Shown here one piece after another: positions 1-10,421 of a stretch of DNA of 64,000 nt; position 1 is the stretch's first letter, and every line of letters starts with the position of its first letter. Source of the DNA: Rapana venosa. Taxonomy: Eukaryota; Mollusca; Gastropoda; Neogastropoda; Muricidae. A program made the position numbers and the translations under genes. Location of the stretch: positions 50,603,214-50,667,213 of the forward strand of contig CM054140.1 of assembly GCA_028751875.1 (NCBI GenBank), given 5' to 3'. Below the pieces are notes generated by a model. It had not been told where the DNA came from. It searched no databases and saw nothing but the letters and a program-made list of their open reading frames with translations.

Positions 1-950
1 GCAGGGAAACCCTCAAGCCCTTGCTGACCTGTGCTGCATACCACACGCGCGCACAAGCTAGCACACTGACCCACTAGTTCACCTTAGCTGTATGCCTTTT
101 TTACAGAAAAAATCAGTCCGCGCGTTTTAGTTTAGACATGATTAGTAACAGGTGACTCTGTCGTTGCTGTTGGATGTTCCCCAGCTTAACACCCCGGGGT
201 CACCTACATAATGCAGTTTATACATATTACGTGAGAAGTTTGGAAATGTGTTAAAGACCTCACAATATAGGCGGCCACTTTAAAAGAAACCTTTCGTTGA
301 AGTATCAACAGAACAACCTATATATGTGCTCCGAACAACAGTTTGTGCAGATGTTAAAGATATTGAGTTGAAAGTTCTGAACAGTATCAATGGTTGTGAA
401 GGGAAAGGTGTCTGGTCCTTGAGCAGCTGGGTGTGATGTTTGCAACGTTTCACAGCTATCGCCCTGGATGACTTTCTTTCCACCGTTTCCCGTGTGCCGT
501 CAGTAGGGTGCTGGGCATCCTGATGGGATATCGATCCTTCCTGGCCAGAGCTGGGTCACTGCATGTAGATGCAAGAGCAGTAACTAACACGATCTACAGT
601 CACCTCTGTGAGGCTGTGCAGCAAGAAGAAAGAGCAGGCTGCCTGGGGAGAAGTGTTACATCTGCTGCTCAGTGACTGTCTCCATGTGGAAGTCTGAAAA
701 TCCCTTGCTTTGATTGAAACTATAAGCCTGAAGAAGGATGACTCTGTCTGTTCCACATACCCCGAGATTAGACGACAAGCTCTCTATTAGTTGCAACGTC
801 ATTCTTTTGCCAAGCATGAGTTAAGCATTTGTAAGATATTGCGTCCACTCTGCGTCTAGCTTGATAATGACGCTGGTTGAAGTTTATGTGATGATTGTAT
901 ACGGATGCCTAAAGCTCGCGTCTATTGTACTTGGCTGTGGGTGCTGAATT
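1..950. other. Unannotated DNA
   Basis: No recognisable gene or element. Short open frames on the minus strand (280-483, 556-756) have no domain I recognise and no codon pattern to suggest coding. A block near 163-215 resembles two blocks near 34034 and 34875 (see findings). Confidence 0.5.
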
Positions 951-1089
951 ACAAAGGTGAGGATGGTTAGAATGACTAAGGTGAAGATGGTTAGAATGAC
1001 TAAGGTGAGGATGGTTAGAATGACTAAGGTGAGGATGGTTAGAATGACTAAGATGAGGATGGTTAGAATTACTAAGGTGAGGATCGATA
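951..1089 (+). repeat. 24-bp minisatellite, about 5.7 copies
   Basis: The unit is close to GGATGGTTAGAATGACTAAG plus GTGA, repeated nearly perfectly with a few point changes. Because 24 is a multiple of three, minus-strand frames stay open and give leucine/isoleucine-rich shadow proteins that should not be read as genes. Confidence 0.9.
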
Positions 1090-1185
1090 GAAAAGCGGCC
1101 ACAAAAACGGTTTTTTAATGTATAGTGTATACACTTTCGAAGAATATTCAAAGGTTTAATAACCCAGCCTAATATCTGTTCGATA

Positions 1186-1310
1186 CTTTATCATCATTAT
1201 CATTATCATCACTACCGTTGTTATTATAATCAGTAGTAGTGTAGTAGTAGTAGTAGTAGTAGTAGTATCAATATTATCATAATTAATAATATCAAAATCA
1301 TTCTTATTAT
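1186..1310. repeat. ATT/ATC/TAG trinucleotide microsatellite
   Basis: A compound simple repeat: TCATTA-type units, then about thirteen TAG units around 1229-1268, then ATT/ATC units. Confidence 0.85.
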
Positions 1311-2110
1311 CATCAACCAGAACATCCTTGTAGTCTCACCTTGCTGGCTAAAGCAGTGTCGAGTCTTGAAAACAGTTTAGCATCCTGACTACTCACAGTA
1401 TCAGACACCATCAGAGGTTGATCACTCGCTCTTTCCAACAAGTGCAGTCTCACTGTGGCTACACAGTGCTACATTTGCTAAAGCTTAAGAAAAAATAGCC
1501 TCCCTGGCCATGAGCTGATTTGTTTGTATGTAAGGTTTTCTGTTTGTTTCTTTTCTCTTTTTTTTGGGTGGGAGTCTTCTTACCATTCTGCAGCTCCGGA
1601 AATGTGTTTCTCCAAACTGATCAACCCGCTGTATAAACTATCAGCTGTATGCGTCAAGAAGTAACTGAATGTAATAAAAAGATTAATATTTGAAACTATG
1701 TTGAGAGTATTTCTGTCGACCTAAAAGCCATAACCTTGAAACTCAAGCGCAGAAGGTGTCATCCAAGATTCAGTCTCGTTACTCCTAGTGGCTTTTTGCC
1801 CTCCTCATCTCTTGGGAAATAAGCTGTCAGCAGGTTTTCTGAACATAATAGTTACTTTGGAAATATCTCTTTCATAAATCACAGGAAGAAAGTGGGATTT
1901 AAAAAGGGAAATAGAGCCAGGAAAGAATGTCAGGGGGGATTTTGCCGCATATATTTTTCCGGGAGGGGAAAAACCTCCAAGATTCTACTTGCAGCTGACC
2001 ATGCCGGTAGCCAGTGGCTGAAAGACGCCATGTTTGTTTTGAGGGACCGTTCGCCAGTCTGATGGTGGATGTGCAGACTTGGCTGTATTGTAAAGGCCTA
2101 CACATCCAGT
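1311..2110. other. Unannotated DNA
   Basis: No recognisable gene, RNA or element. The overlapping minus-strand frames at 1899-2239 run into the SINE that begins at 2111 and are not credible coding regions. Confidence 0.5.
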
Positions 2111-2400
2111 GGGGACGGGATAGCTCTGTGGTCGGAGCCCTCGCTTTCCTCCAGCTGAGGTAAAAAAGCATCGAGTGTGGTTACAGTTGGACGGGTGGCC
2201 GTTTGCGCGCCTTGGCTTCAGTGCAGTCCCCCAGTTCACCCAGCTGTAAATGGGTACCTTCCCCTTTAGGGTCAGGGAACGTAAAGCAGTGAGGGAGAGG
2301 AGATGGGCGCCGCCCTCAAAATGCTGGCCCCTAGAGAAGCTGAGGTCTCTGACGCCTCGCTCCCCTACGACCTTATAGGTTATGGGACACCTTTACCTTT
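2111..2400 (+). mobile_element. tRNA/5S-type SINE, copy 1
   Basis: This element is colinear over about 290 bp with the SINE at 12961-13260. The head has a tRNA A-box-like stretch TAGCTCTGTGG (2121-2131) after GGGGACGGGA. The middle is a decayed copy of the 5S-like block. The 3' part carries the inverted pair ACCCA/TGGGT and then the terminal hairpin GACC-TTATA-GGTT (2369-2381), followed by ATGGGAC and CTTTACC repeats. I see no clear target-site duplication. It is more diverged than copy 2 in the promoter region and is probably an older, inactive insertion. Confidence 0.85.
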
Positions 2401-2840
2401 TTAACATGTTAACTGTATAAAGAAACAAACAATGGAAAGTAACAAAGAAATCAGTAGAAAAGTCTCCGCTATGACGTGTCTGACTACAGTTTCTCAAATT
2501 GAGGTCATATTTCTTTTCTACTCACGATAACTTATTCCTTTCAACAGGTCTGTCAGAGGAAGGAAGTAATAGTGGATACCATAGGATAGACTACATGTAC
2601 AAGGATGCCTGCAATGACTGGCCTGCGTTCATATGGACATGGTTTTCAGCCGGTCATTTCTCGTATATATACTGTGGATGCTGAGTGCTCTACTTTACCG
2701 TCGGTAAATGACCAAGTAATGTTCATTGCTGGCTTTTGGTGGTGCAAATGTATGGTTATGATATTTTGATGATTATATGACATGTGCCTATTATACTGTA
2801 TGTGAGAAAATGTACATGCGGATGGATATGTATCCAGAAT
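2401..2840. other. Unannotated DNA
   Basis: No recognisable gene or repeat. A 61-codon plus-strand frame at 2499-2684 has no identifiable domain. Confidence 0.4.
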
Positions 2841-2848
2841 GAGTGTGA

Positions 2849-2903
<55 letters not shown>

Positions 2904-2926
2904 GTTGTTGTTGTTATTGTTGTTGT
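2841..2926. repeat. (TG)n then (TTG)n microsatellite at a LINE 3' end
   Basis: About 30 TG units are followed by TTG units. Read on the minus strand this is a (CAA)n(CA)n tail directly after the 3' end of the LINE fragment at 2927-3500. The same order recurs at 13394-13415 beside a second copy of that LINE, so the microsatellite probably grew from the LINE tail. Confidence 0.8.
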
Positions 2927-3500
2927 CTTCAATTTAATGTCTGTTCACTCTCAGTGATATTAGACGAGGGATGTGGAAAATGTAGTGGAAGTTAAAACAG
3001 AGAACTAGAAGGGAATGGACAGAGAAAATACTGATTGGGTAATATGTGTGTTGGTATTTTCATGCAATGAAAAGGGGGGAGGGGGAATCTTAAACATGAG
3101 TAAAAATTTAAATCCAACAAATTAACATAAAATAACTATACAGTAACTACAACAAATACTCTACTGGGCTGTGCAATAGACATTTAACAATGGCAAAGGC
3201 TAATTTTGGATTTTTAAATGCAGTTTCCACAGACTGCTCACAAAATGTGGGTAGAAAAGGTTTTACAATTAGACATTCAAATAGGATGTGAGTGTTGGAA
3301 ATATGTTCCCCACAGAGGCACCTGACATTTTTACAAAATTTTGCTATAAATGCATTTAATTTTATCCTAAAATATAGTGTATTAACTCTTCTCGTGGTTG
3401 CGATACTTAAATGTGTTTGAGAAGGAGTCCTGTAACATGACATAAGGCCATTAGTCAGGCAACTCTTTAAAGATCGTTCCTTGAATTGATCAGATTTCTC
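2927..3500 (-). pseudogene. 3' end of a zinc-knuckle LINE (family G, copy 1)
   Basis: On the minus strand the frame upstream of 3147 encodes the C-terminal end of a LINE ORF2. It has a zinc-knuckle-like C-x-C-x6-H-x4-C pattern (CLCGEHISNTHILFEC) of the kind found after the reverse transcriptase in many APE-type LINEs, then a conserved ending HSPVEYLL and a stop. The 3' UTR runs to 2927 and ends in a CAA/CA tail. The upstream part, with the reverse transcriptase, falls in the assembly gap at 3501-4000. Copy 2 at 13416-13704 shares the C-terminal residues (HIAKGLWHSPIGHLL) and the last ~60 bp of the UTR. The clade is not settled. Confidence 0.7.
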
Positions 3501-4000
3501 NNNNNNNNNNNNNNNNNNNNNNNNNNNNNNNNNNNNNNNNNNNNNNNNNNNNNNNNNNNNNNNNNNNNNNNNNNNNNNNNNNNNNNNNNNNNNNNNNNNN
3601 NNNNNNNNNNNNNNNNNNNNNNNNNNNNNNNNNNNNNNNNNNNNNNNNNNNNNNNNNNNNNNNNNNNNNNNNNNNNNNNNNNNNNNNNNNNNNNNNNNNN
3701 NNNNNNNNNNNNNNNNNNNNNNNNNNNNNNNNNNNNNNNNNNNNNNNNNNNNNNNNNNNNNNNNNNNNNNNNNNNNNNNNNNNNNNNNNNNNNNNNNNNN
3801 NNNNNNNNNNNNNNNNNNNNNNNNNNNNNNNNNNNNNNNNNNNNNNNNNNNNNNNNNNNNNNNNNNNNNNNNNNNNNNNNNNNNNNNNNNNNNNNNNNNN
3901 NNNNNNNNNNNNNNNNNNNNNNNNNNNNNNNNNNNNNNNNNNNNNNNNNNNNNNNNNNNNNNNNNNNNNNNNNNNNNNNNNNNNNNNNNNNNNNNNNNNN
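3501..4000. other. Assembly gap (500 N)
   Basis: Exactly 500 undetermined bases, a common placeholder length, so the true gap size is probably unknown. It lies between a LINE fragment and a tandem satellite, both hard to assemble. Any long open frame across it is an artefact. Confidence 0.98.
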
Positions 4001-4136
4001 ATTGCATTCGGACCAACATTGTCTTTAAACATTCTGCACAGCTAGCATAGTGCATTCATGATCGGACATTGTCGTTACATTCTGCACAGCCAGCATAGTG
4101 CATTCATGATCAGACATTGTTGTTACATTCTGCACA
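4001..4136 (+). repeat. 48-bp satellite, left remnant
   Basis: About 2.5 copies of the same 48-bp unit that fills 7460-9012 (key words CATAGTGCATTCATGATC, GACATTGT, TTACATTCTGCACA). It is cut off on the left by the N gap and on the right by the 3' tail of an L2-type LINE, so the array was originally continuous with the block beyond 7460. Confidence 0.9.
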
Positions 4137-4472
4137 CTAATAATAATAATATTAATAATAATAATAATAATAATAATACATGGAATTTATACAGCGCTAT
4201 ATCTTGCAAAAAACAAATCAAAGCGCTCTCATCCATCCTAGTCTTTCACATGAAGCCAGTTACAATTAATAGATTTTTACAAATTCAAATGTAAACACAC
4301 ACACAAGCAGCAAATTAACATTTTTTCTTTACAAATAAAGATGCAAACACACGCGCGCACCCACCCACCCCCTACACACACACACAAAGGTTGTACACTC
4401 GGGCAGGCCGATGGGGGGGAGTTGGTTACTGAGGGCAGGGACAGAAATACGATGAAACAAGAGGGGAGAAAC

Positions 4473-7456
4473 TTAGGTTTGAAATAAATGCGTCTTTAGG
4501 CTGAATTTAAAAACATCATAAGTATGCTTTTGACGAAGGGAGAGAGGGAGGTCGTTCCAGATCACTGGACCAGAAACAGAGAAAGAGCGACGGCCAACAG
4601 TGGACTGGTTGAATCTAGGTATTCTTAAGCACAAGGTATCTGCAGCAGAGCGGAGGGAACGAGAAGGAGTGTACAAGTGAAGACATTCACAGAGGTAGGA
4701 AGGTGCTGTTTTGTGGAGACTTTTGTAACAGAGAGTACAGATCTTATAGTTTACCCTCTGTGGCACAGGCAGCCAGTGAAGAGATCGCAAGAGAGGAATA
4801 ATGTGTTCAGATTTTTTTCTTTCTGAGGACTAGTGGAGCTGCAGAGTTTTGTATACGTTGAAGAGGGTACGGGTGGATAGATGATGCTGTCAGACCAGTC
4901 AGAAGAGAATTGCAATAGTCCAGACGTGAGACAATGAGAGATGTGACTAGTTTGGATGTTGCATCAGTGGACAGATACTTTCGAACTGCACTAATGCGCC
5001 GTAATTGATAGTATACACGACTGGCAGGTTTGGGTGATGAATTTTTGCATGGAGAGCGTGTTATCGATAACTACCCCTAGATATTTCACTACAGTGGATA
5101 GAGGGACAGACGTATTGCCGAATTCTATTGAAGCTGTTGTTATGGAAGAGAGTTTGTGTTTGGTCCCTATAAGCATGGCTTCGGTTTTATCTGCATTTAG
5201 TTGTAACTTGTTCTCTATCATCCAATTTTGGATATCTTGAAGGCAGCAGGACATATTTGTCAAGAGAGAAGGCAGATTTTCGGGAGTTTCACTGCTAAGA
5301 ATCTGAGAGTCGTCTGCATAAAAATGATGGCTGATTTGATGACGGTTTATTATATGTGAAAGTGGGGCAGTGTAGAGAGTGAAAAGAACAGGGCCGAGAA
5401 CTGACCCCTGTGGGACTCCACATTCCAGTTTGGCACGTGCTGATTGAATCTTATTTACTGTAACTGTGTGGAATCGGTCTGTAAGGTATGAACTGAACCA
5501 GGTGAGGGCTGTGTCTTTAATACCAAGCGTGTTTTGGATACGGTAGAGAAGAATTCAGAAGAGCTGGGAGGATAACATCAGCGAATGGACAGGCCTAGAA
5601 CTCAACAAAACCCTGAGAAAGGCAGAACAGAGAGAGGAATGGAGGGAACTGGTTGTTGAGTCTTTGAGGGTGCCCCCACGGTCGGCAGACTACGGGACAG
5701 ATAGATAGATAGATAGATAGAGAAGAATTGAGTGGTCTGTAAGGTCAAAGGCTACAGACAAGTCGAAGAGAGTGAGAAGGGATATTTTTCCTGAGTCAGA
5801 AGCGTGCAAAAGCGTGTTTAAGGTGTGGACTAGGGTGGTCTCAGTGCTGTGGTTGGCACGATAGGCAGACTGAAAAGGGGGAAGGAGATTGTTGGAATGA
5901 AGATGGCTATTGAGTTGTTTCAGAACAACTTTTTAAGGACTTTAGAGATAAAAGGTAGGTTAGAAACAGGTCTGTAATTCTTCAGAATGTTAGGGTCGAG
6001 GTCGTGCTTTTTGAGTAGAGGTGTAACTATAGCAGTTTTGAGAGCTGAGGGAAAAATTCCTGAGAGAAGAGATGAGTTTACTATTTTCGTGATAGTGGGT
6101 ATGAGCTGTGGAATGCACTGGGTGAGAAGAGAAGCAGGTATAGGATCGAGATCACATGATTTTATTCTCATTTCTTTCAGAATTGTCTTGATTTCATTCT
6201 CACTTGTTGGATGAAAGAAAAGGAGAGGAATGCCAGTGAATTGGGGATCAGGAGGTGCGGGTTGCAAAGAAGTCTAATCCATTCTGGAGCAAATGTTGCG
6301 GACTTTGTCAGAGAAGAATGAAGAAAATATAGCAGGAAGTTCGTAAGGGCTGTGAACAGTGGGTAGAGGGGTTGCCTTTGCGGATCCCAGAAGAGTTGAG
6401 GTGAGGGAAAAGAGAGATTTCATGGACGTAGCATCAAGAACTTGAGCAGAGTAATACTTTGTCTTTGCTGAATGGATTAAGGTTTTGACTTTGTTGATTT
6501 GCTTTCGAAAGAGTTGTTTATTTATTTCAGTTTTTGTTTTTTGCCATTGTCGCTCGAGTTGTCGGCGTTTGCGTTTTGCGACCAGAATATCATGGGTGTA
6601 CCATGGGGCGCAGGGCCTATCAGGAAGAATGAGGTCGGTGGGAGGCGCATGCTCATCGAGCAGTTGGCCAAGAACAGTGTTGTAGTGTTTAGACGGGTCA
6701 GTGTGGTCAGGGATTAGTGATAGGCGTTCAGCAGCTTGGGTAGAAAAAGTTTGGATATCTATGGCTTTGAGATTGCGATGGGTGACGCACTTTTCCTTTT
6801 TTATAGGCCTTGCAATGTTGAGAAAGAAAAGAATGGCAGAATGGTCAGAAAGCAGTTCATTAGTGACGGATACAGACCTGATGAGATCTAGTGAAAAATC
6901 AGTGATGAGCCAATCTAAAATATGACCCGATCTGTGTGTAGCTTCATTTACCAGCTGGGACAGAGAGTGGTTAGACAAATAAAGAGAAAGACGTTTGACA
7001 TCGTGAGAAGACTGGTTGTCAAAGTGGAAGTTAAAGTCGCCAAGAATGATAAGTTTTTTGGGAGAGAGGCTGTAGTGATCAAGGAGAGATTGGAATTCTT
7101 GATGAAAAAGGGAAGATGTCAGATTGTTTTTACGGCTGGAAGGTGGGCGGTAAAGGCAGCAGAAAGTGACAGAATGGCCGGGTAGGTTGAGGTTGAGTTC
7201 ACAGACTTCGAAAGATTCGGGTGAAAAAGGGAGGGAGTGGCAGAAAGAAAGAGCCGGATGCAGCGTGTCCTTATAAACGACAGCGATGCTACCTCCACGG
7301 GAGAGTCGGGGGAAGGAAAGAGTCTTATAGCCAGGTGGTGTTAGCTGTTTTATCATAGGTTCATGGCCTTGTTGTTTTAACCATGTTTCTGTGAGAAAAG
7401 TTAAATCTAGGTTTTTTTCAGAGATAAAATCGGAAAGAAAATCAGCCTTTCCATCT
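4473..7456 (-). pseudogene. L2-type ORF2 (endonuclease-reverse transcriptase), broken
   Basis: Read from the right, the frame starts inside the APE endonuclease (LTETWL, GDFNFH, then a DHSAI element typical of APE domains). It passes through a linker to the reverse transcriptase: LKNYRPVSNLP, LTLLDLSVAFD, GVPQGSVLGP and the catalytic FYADD near 5309-5320, ending in the C-terminal LHWLPVPQR and WNDLPLSLR region. Breaks: an in-frame stop at 6274-6276, a frameshift near 5925, the nested insertion at 5556-5717, and further shifts near 4990 and 4800. The ATG at 7464 belongs to the satellite, so the native N-terminus is missing. It cannot make a working protein. Confidence 0.88.
5556..5717 (+). mobile_element. 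Nested 3' end of an RTE-like LINE with perfect TSD
   Basis: A 162-bp insertion within the L2 reading frame. It encodes the last residues of an RTE-like ORF2 (WEDNISEWTGLEL, then EEWRELVVESL), matching the SNIKEWTGL region of the element at 40428-42840. It ends in hairpin GGTC-GGCA-GACT (5680-5691), ACGGGAC and a (GATA)n tail. The 12-bp sequence TAGAGAAGAATT occurs at both edges (5544-5555 and 5718-5729), and removing the insert plus one duplicate restores the L2 codons DHSILLYRIQ. This is a clear, heavily 5'-truncated retrotransposition event. Confidence 0.93.
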
Positions 7457-7459
7457 GCA

Positions 7460-9012
7460 TACAAGCATAGTGCATTCAGGATCAGATATTGCTGTTATAT
7501 TCTGCACTACAAGCATAGTGCATTCAGGATCAGACATTGTAAGACATTGTCGTTACATTCTGCACAGCCAGCATAGTGCATTCAGGAGCAGACATTGTTG
7601 TTACATTCTGCACAGCCAGCATAGTGCATTCAGGAGCAGACACTGTTGTTACATTCTGCACAGCCAGCATAGTGCATTCAGGAGCAGACATTGTTGTTAC
7701 ATTCTGCACAGCTAGCATAGTGCATTCAGGATCAGACATTGTCGTTACATTCTGCACAGCCAGCACAGTGCATTCAGGAGCAGAGATTGTTACATTGTGC
7801 ACATCGAGTATAGTGCATTCAGGATCAGACATTGTCGTTACATTCTGCAGAGCCAGCATGGTGCATTTAGGAGCTGACATTGTTACATTCTACACAGCGA
7901 CCACAGTGAATTCAGGATCAGACATTGTAGTTACATTCTACACAGCAAGCATAGTGCATTCAGGATCAGACATTGTCGTTACATTCTGCACAGCAAGCAT
8001 AGTGCATTCAGGATCAGACGTTGTTAGAGTCTGCACAGCCAAGATAGTACATTTAGGATCAGACATTGTCTTTACATTCTGCACAACAAGCATAGCGCAT
8101 TCAGGATCAGACATTGTTGCTAAATTCTGCACAGCCAGCATAGTAGCATTCAGGATCAGTTATTGTCGTTACATTCTGTACAGCAAGCATAGTGCACTCA
8201 GGACCAGACAGTGTCGTTACATTCTGTACAGCAAGCATTGTGCATTCAGGATCAGATATTGTCGTTGCATTCTGCACAACCAGCATAGTGCATTCAAGAT
8301 CAGACATTGTCGTTACATTCTACACAGCCAGCATAGTGCATTCAGGATCAGTCATAGTCCTTCATTCTGGACAGAAAGCATAGTGATTTCAGGATCAAAC
8401 ATTGTCGTTACATTCTGCACAGCTAGCATAGTGCATTCAGGATCAGACGTTGTCCTTACATTCTGCACAGCCAGCATAGTGCATTCAGGACCAGACATTG
8501 TTACATTTTCCACAACCAGCACAGTGCATTCAGGATCAAACATTGTCGTTACATTCTGCACAGCCAGCACAGTGCATTCATGATCAGACATTGTCGTTAC
8601 ATTCTGCACAACCAGCACAGTGCATTCAGGATCAGACATTGTCCTTACATTCTGCACAACCAGCACAGTGCATTCAGGATCAAACATTGTCGTTACATTC
8701 TGCACAACCAGCACAGTGCATTCAGGATCAGACATTGTCGTTACATTCTGCACAACCAGCACAGTGCATTCAGGATCAGACATTGTCGTTACATTCTGCA
8801 CAACCAGCACAGTGCATTCAGGATCAGACATTGTTACATTCTGCACAGCCAGCATAGTGCATTCGGGATCAGACATTGTCGTTACATTCTGCACAGCCAG
8901 CATAGCGCATTCAGGATCAGACATTGTCGTTACATTCTGCACAGCCAGCATAGCGCATTCAGGATCAGACATTGTCCTTACAATCTGCCAAGCCAGCACA
9001 GTGTATTCATTC
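7460..9012 (+). repeat. 48-bp satellite array, about 32 copies
   Basis: Tandem units of 48 bp, with some of 45 bp lacking one GTC/GTT triplet. Consensus words are GCACAGCCAGCATAGTGCAT, TCAGGATCAGACATTG and TCGTTACATTCT. The unit has no stop in most frames and its length is a multiple of three, so long frames appear on both strands (335 codons at 7576-8583, 252 at 8352-9110 on the minus strand). These are shadows of the repeat. The last units near 9000 decay into unique sequence. Confidence 0.95.
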
Positions 9013-9485
9013 ATTTCACGGCAGGCCATAACTGATTGAGTTTGGTAACTGCAGACATTAACAGAAAATAGCTCACGTGTACATTTAATCCTGTAAAAAT
9101 GTGCGCACATATTAATTTACACACAGCCCCACACACAAATTTCTGAAAGTCTGCTACACAGCCCAGTCGGTATCTTCATGTGATTGATTACCCTGTTTTA
9201 AAGCTCATCATTTATAGAATGTTCTGTAAAGCTCTCTAAATGCCCTTTGCTTTTTACCCCATACTTTGTGTTAATATATACGTAGAATATGTTAACGTTT
9301 CCAAAGTTCAAACTGTTTGGCTAGTTATAGTATCTATTGTTAGTTTTCGGAGTTTATCTTGTTCTTTTTGTTATCCTTGACTGGTGGGAGATTTAAAGCA
9401 TGTTTTTGATTATTCCTTTATAGTTCTTTCAAATAGCAAGACCCTAGGCTCTTTATAACTGTTTGTTGCTTAGGTCATTTTATTG
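9013..9485. other. Unannotated AT-rich DNA
   Basis: Single-copy-looking sequence between the satellite and the CA-rich block. I see nothing recognisable in it. Confidence 0.5.
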
Positions 9486-10343
9486 GCACACACACACAAC
9501 CACACACACACACACACACACACAAAGCCCCCCCCTCCCCCCACACACACACACATACACATACTCGCATGCTCACACGCAAACAAGCGCAAACACACAC
9601 ACACGTACACACGCAAACACACACATACACACACGCACTCATGCACTCACGCACGCATGCACTCACGCACACATACTTGTACACACTCCACACATACAGG
9701 CACACACATACATGACAATGTCTGTGATATATTTACACACACACACGCACACACATATACACACACAAACGCCCACAATTCACATCATAACTACACACTC
9801 ACTCACTCACTCACACACACACACAACCGCACACAAACGCAATGCACGCACAACACATAAACACACACTCATTCACACATACATACACTCATAACACGCC
9901 GGAACGTATACACACTCACGTACACACACATGCACGCACACTCAAAAACACACATGCACGCACACACAAACACACACAATGCACGCACACGCACACACAA
10001 ACCACACCACACACTCACACACACACACGTACGCACGCACACAAACACAAAACACACACTTAACCGTCTTTATCACTTATCGGGTGGAATAGACGTTAAC
10101 TGAAGAACTACGCGCGCGCTGCCGCACACAAACGCACGAACAAACATACACACACGCACGCACACAACAAACACGCACCTCCTCACACACACAATAACAC
10201 ACTAACACACACACACACACACTTTTACTACTACACACACCGCACACACGCAACGCACACACACATACGCGCACGCGCACAAACACACACATACAACCAC
10301 ATACACACATACACACACACACTTACACACTTACACAAACACA

Positions 10344-10418
<75 letters not shown>
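9486..10418. repeat. Long CA-rich low-complexity block
   Basis: About 930 bp dominated by CA dinucleotides, interrupted by CG, CT, AT and GCA variants, with purer (CA)n at the ends (for example 10331-10418). A short non-repetitive interruption lies near 10060-10130. Histidine/threonine-rich and cysteine/valine-rich open frames here are by-products of the repeat. Confidence 0.95.

Positions 10419-10421
<3 letters not shown>

Larger units (their letters stand above)
4137..7459 (-). mobile_element. L2-type LINE (copy A) inserted in the 48-bp satellite
   Basis: A nearly full-length, slightly 5'-truncated non-LTR retrotransposon on the minus strand. Its 3' end at the left is an (ATT)n tail preceded by a pair of AGCGCT palindromes, a CA-rich 3' UTR, and a coding region running from an APE endonuclease to the C-terminal LHWLPV...WNDLP region. 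The order and motifs match the L2 clade of the CR1 group. The flanks are satellite on both sides, with a possible 6-bp duplication TCTGCA (4129-4134 and 7454-7459). A 162-bp piece of another LINE sits inside at 5556-5717. Related copies are at 22634-24460 and 59750-59960. Confidence 0.9.

Noticed and set aside
3147..4055. 302-codon frame spanning the gap
   Set aside because: Most of it is N; only the part left of 3500 is real LINE sequence.
7460..9012. CRISPR-like array
   Set aside because: Contiguous tandem units with no unique spacers, in animal DNA.
7530..9110. Long open frames of 100-335 codons on both strands
   Set aside because: They follow a 48-bp tandem unit lacking stops; several frames are open at once, so length is no evidence for coding.
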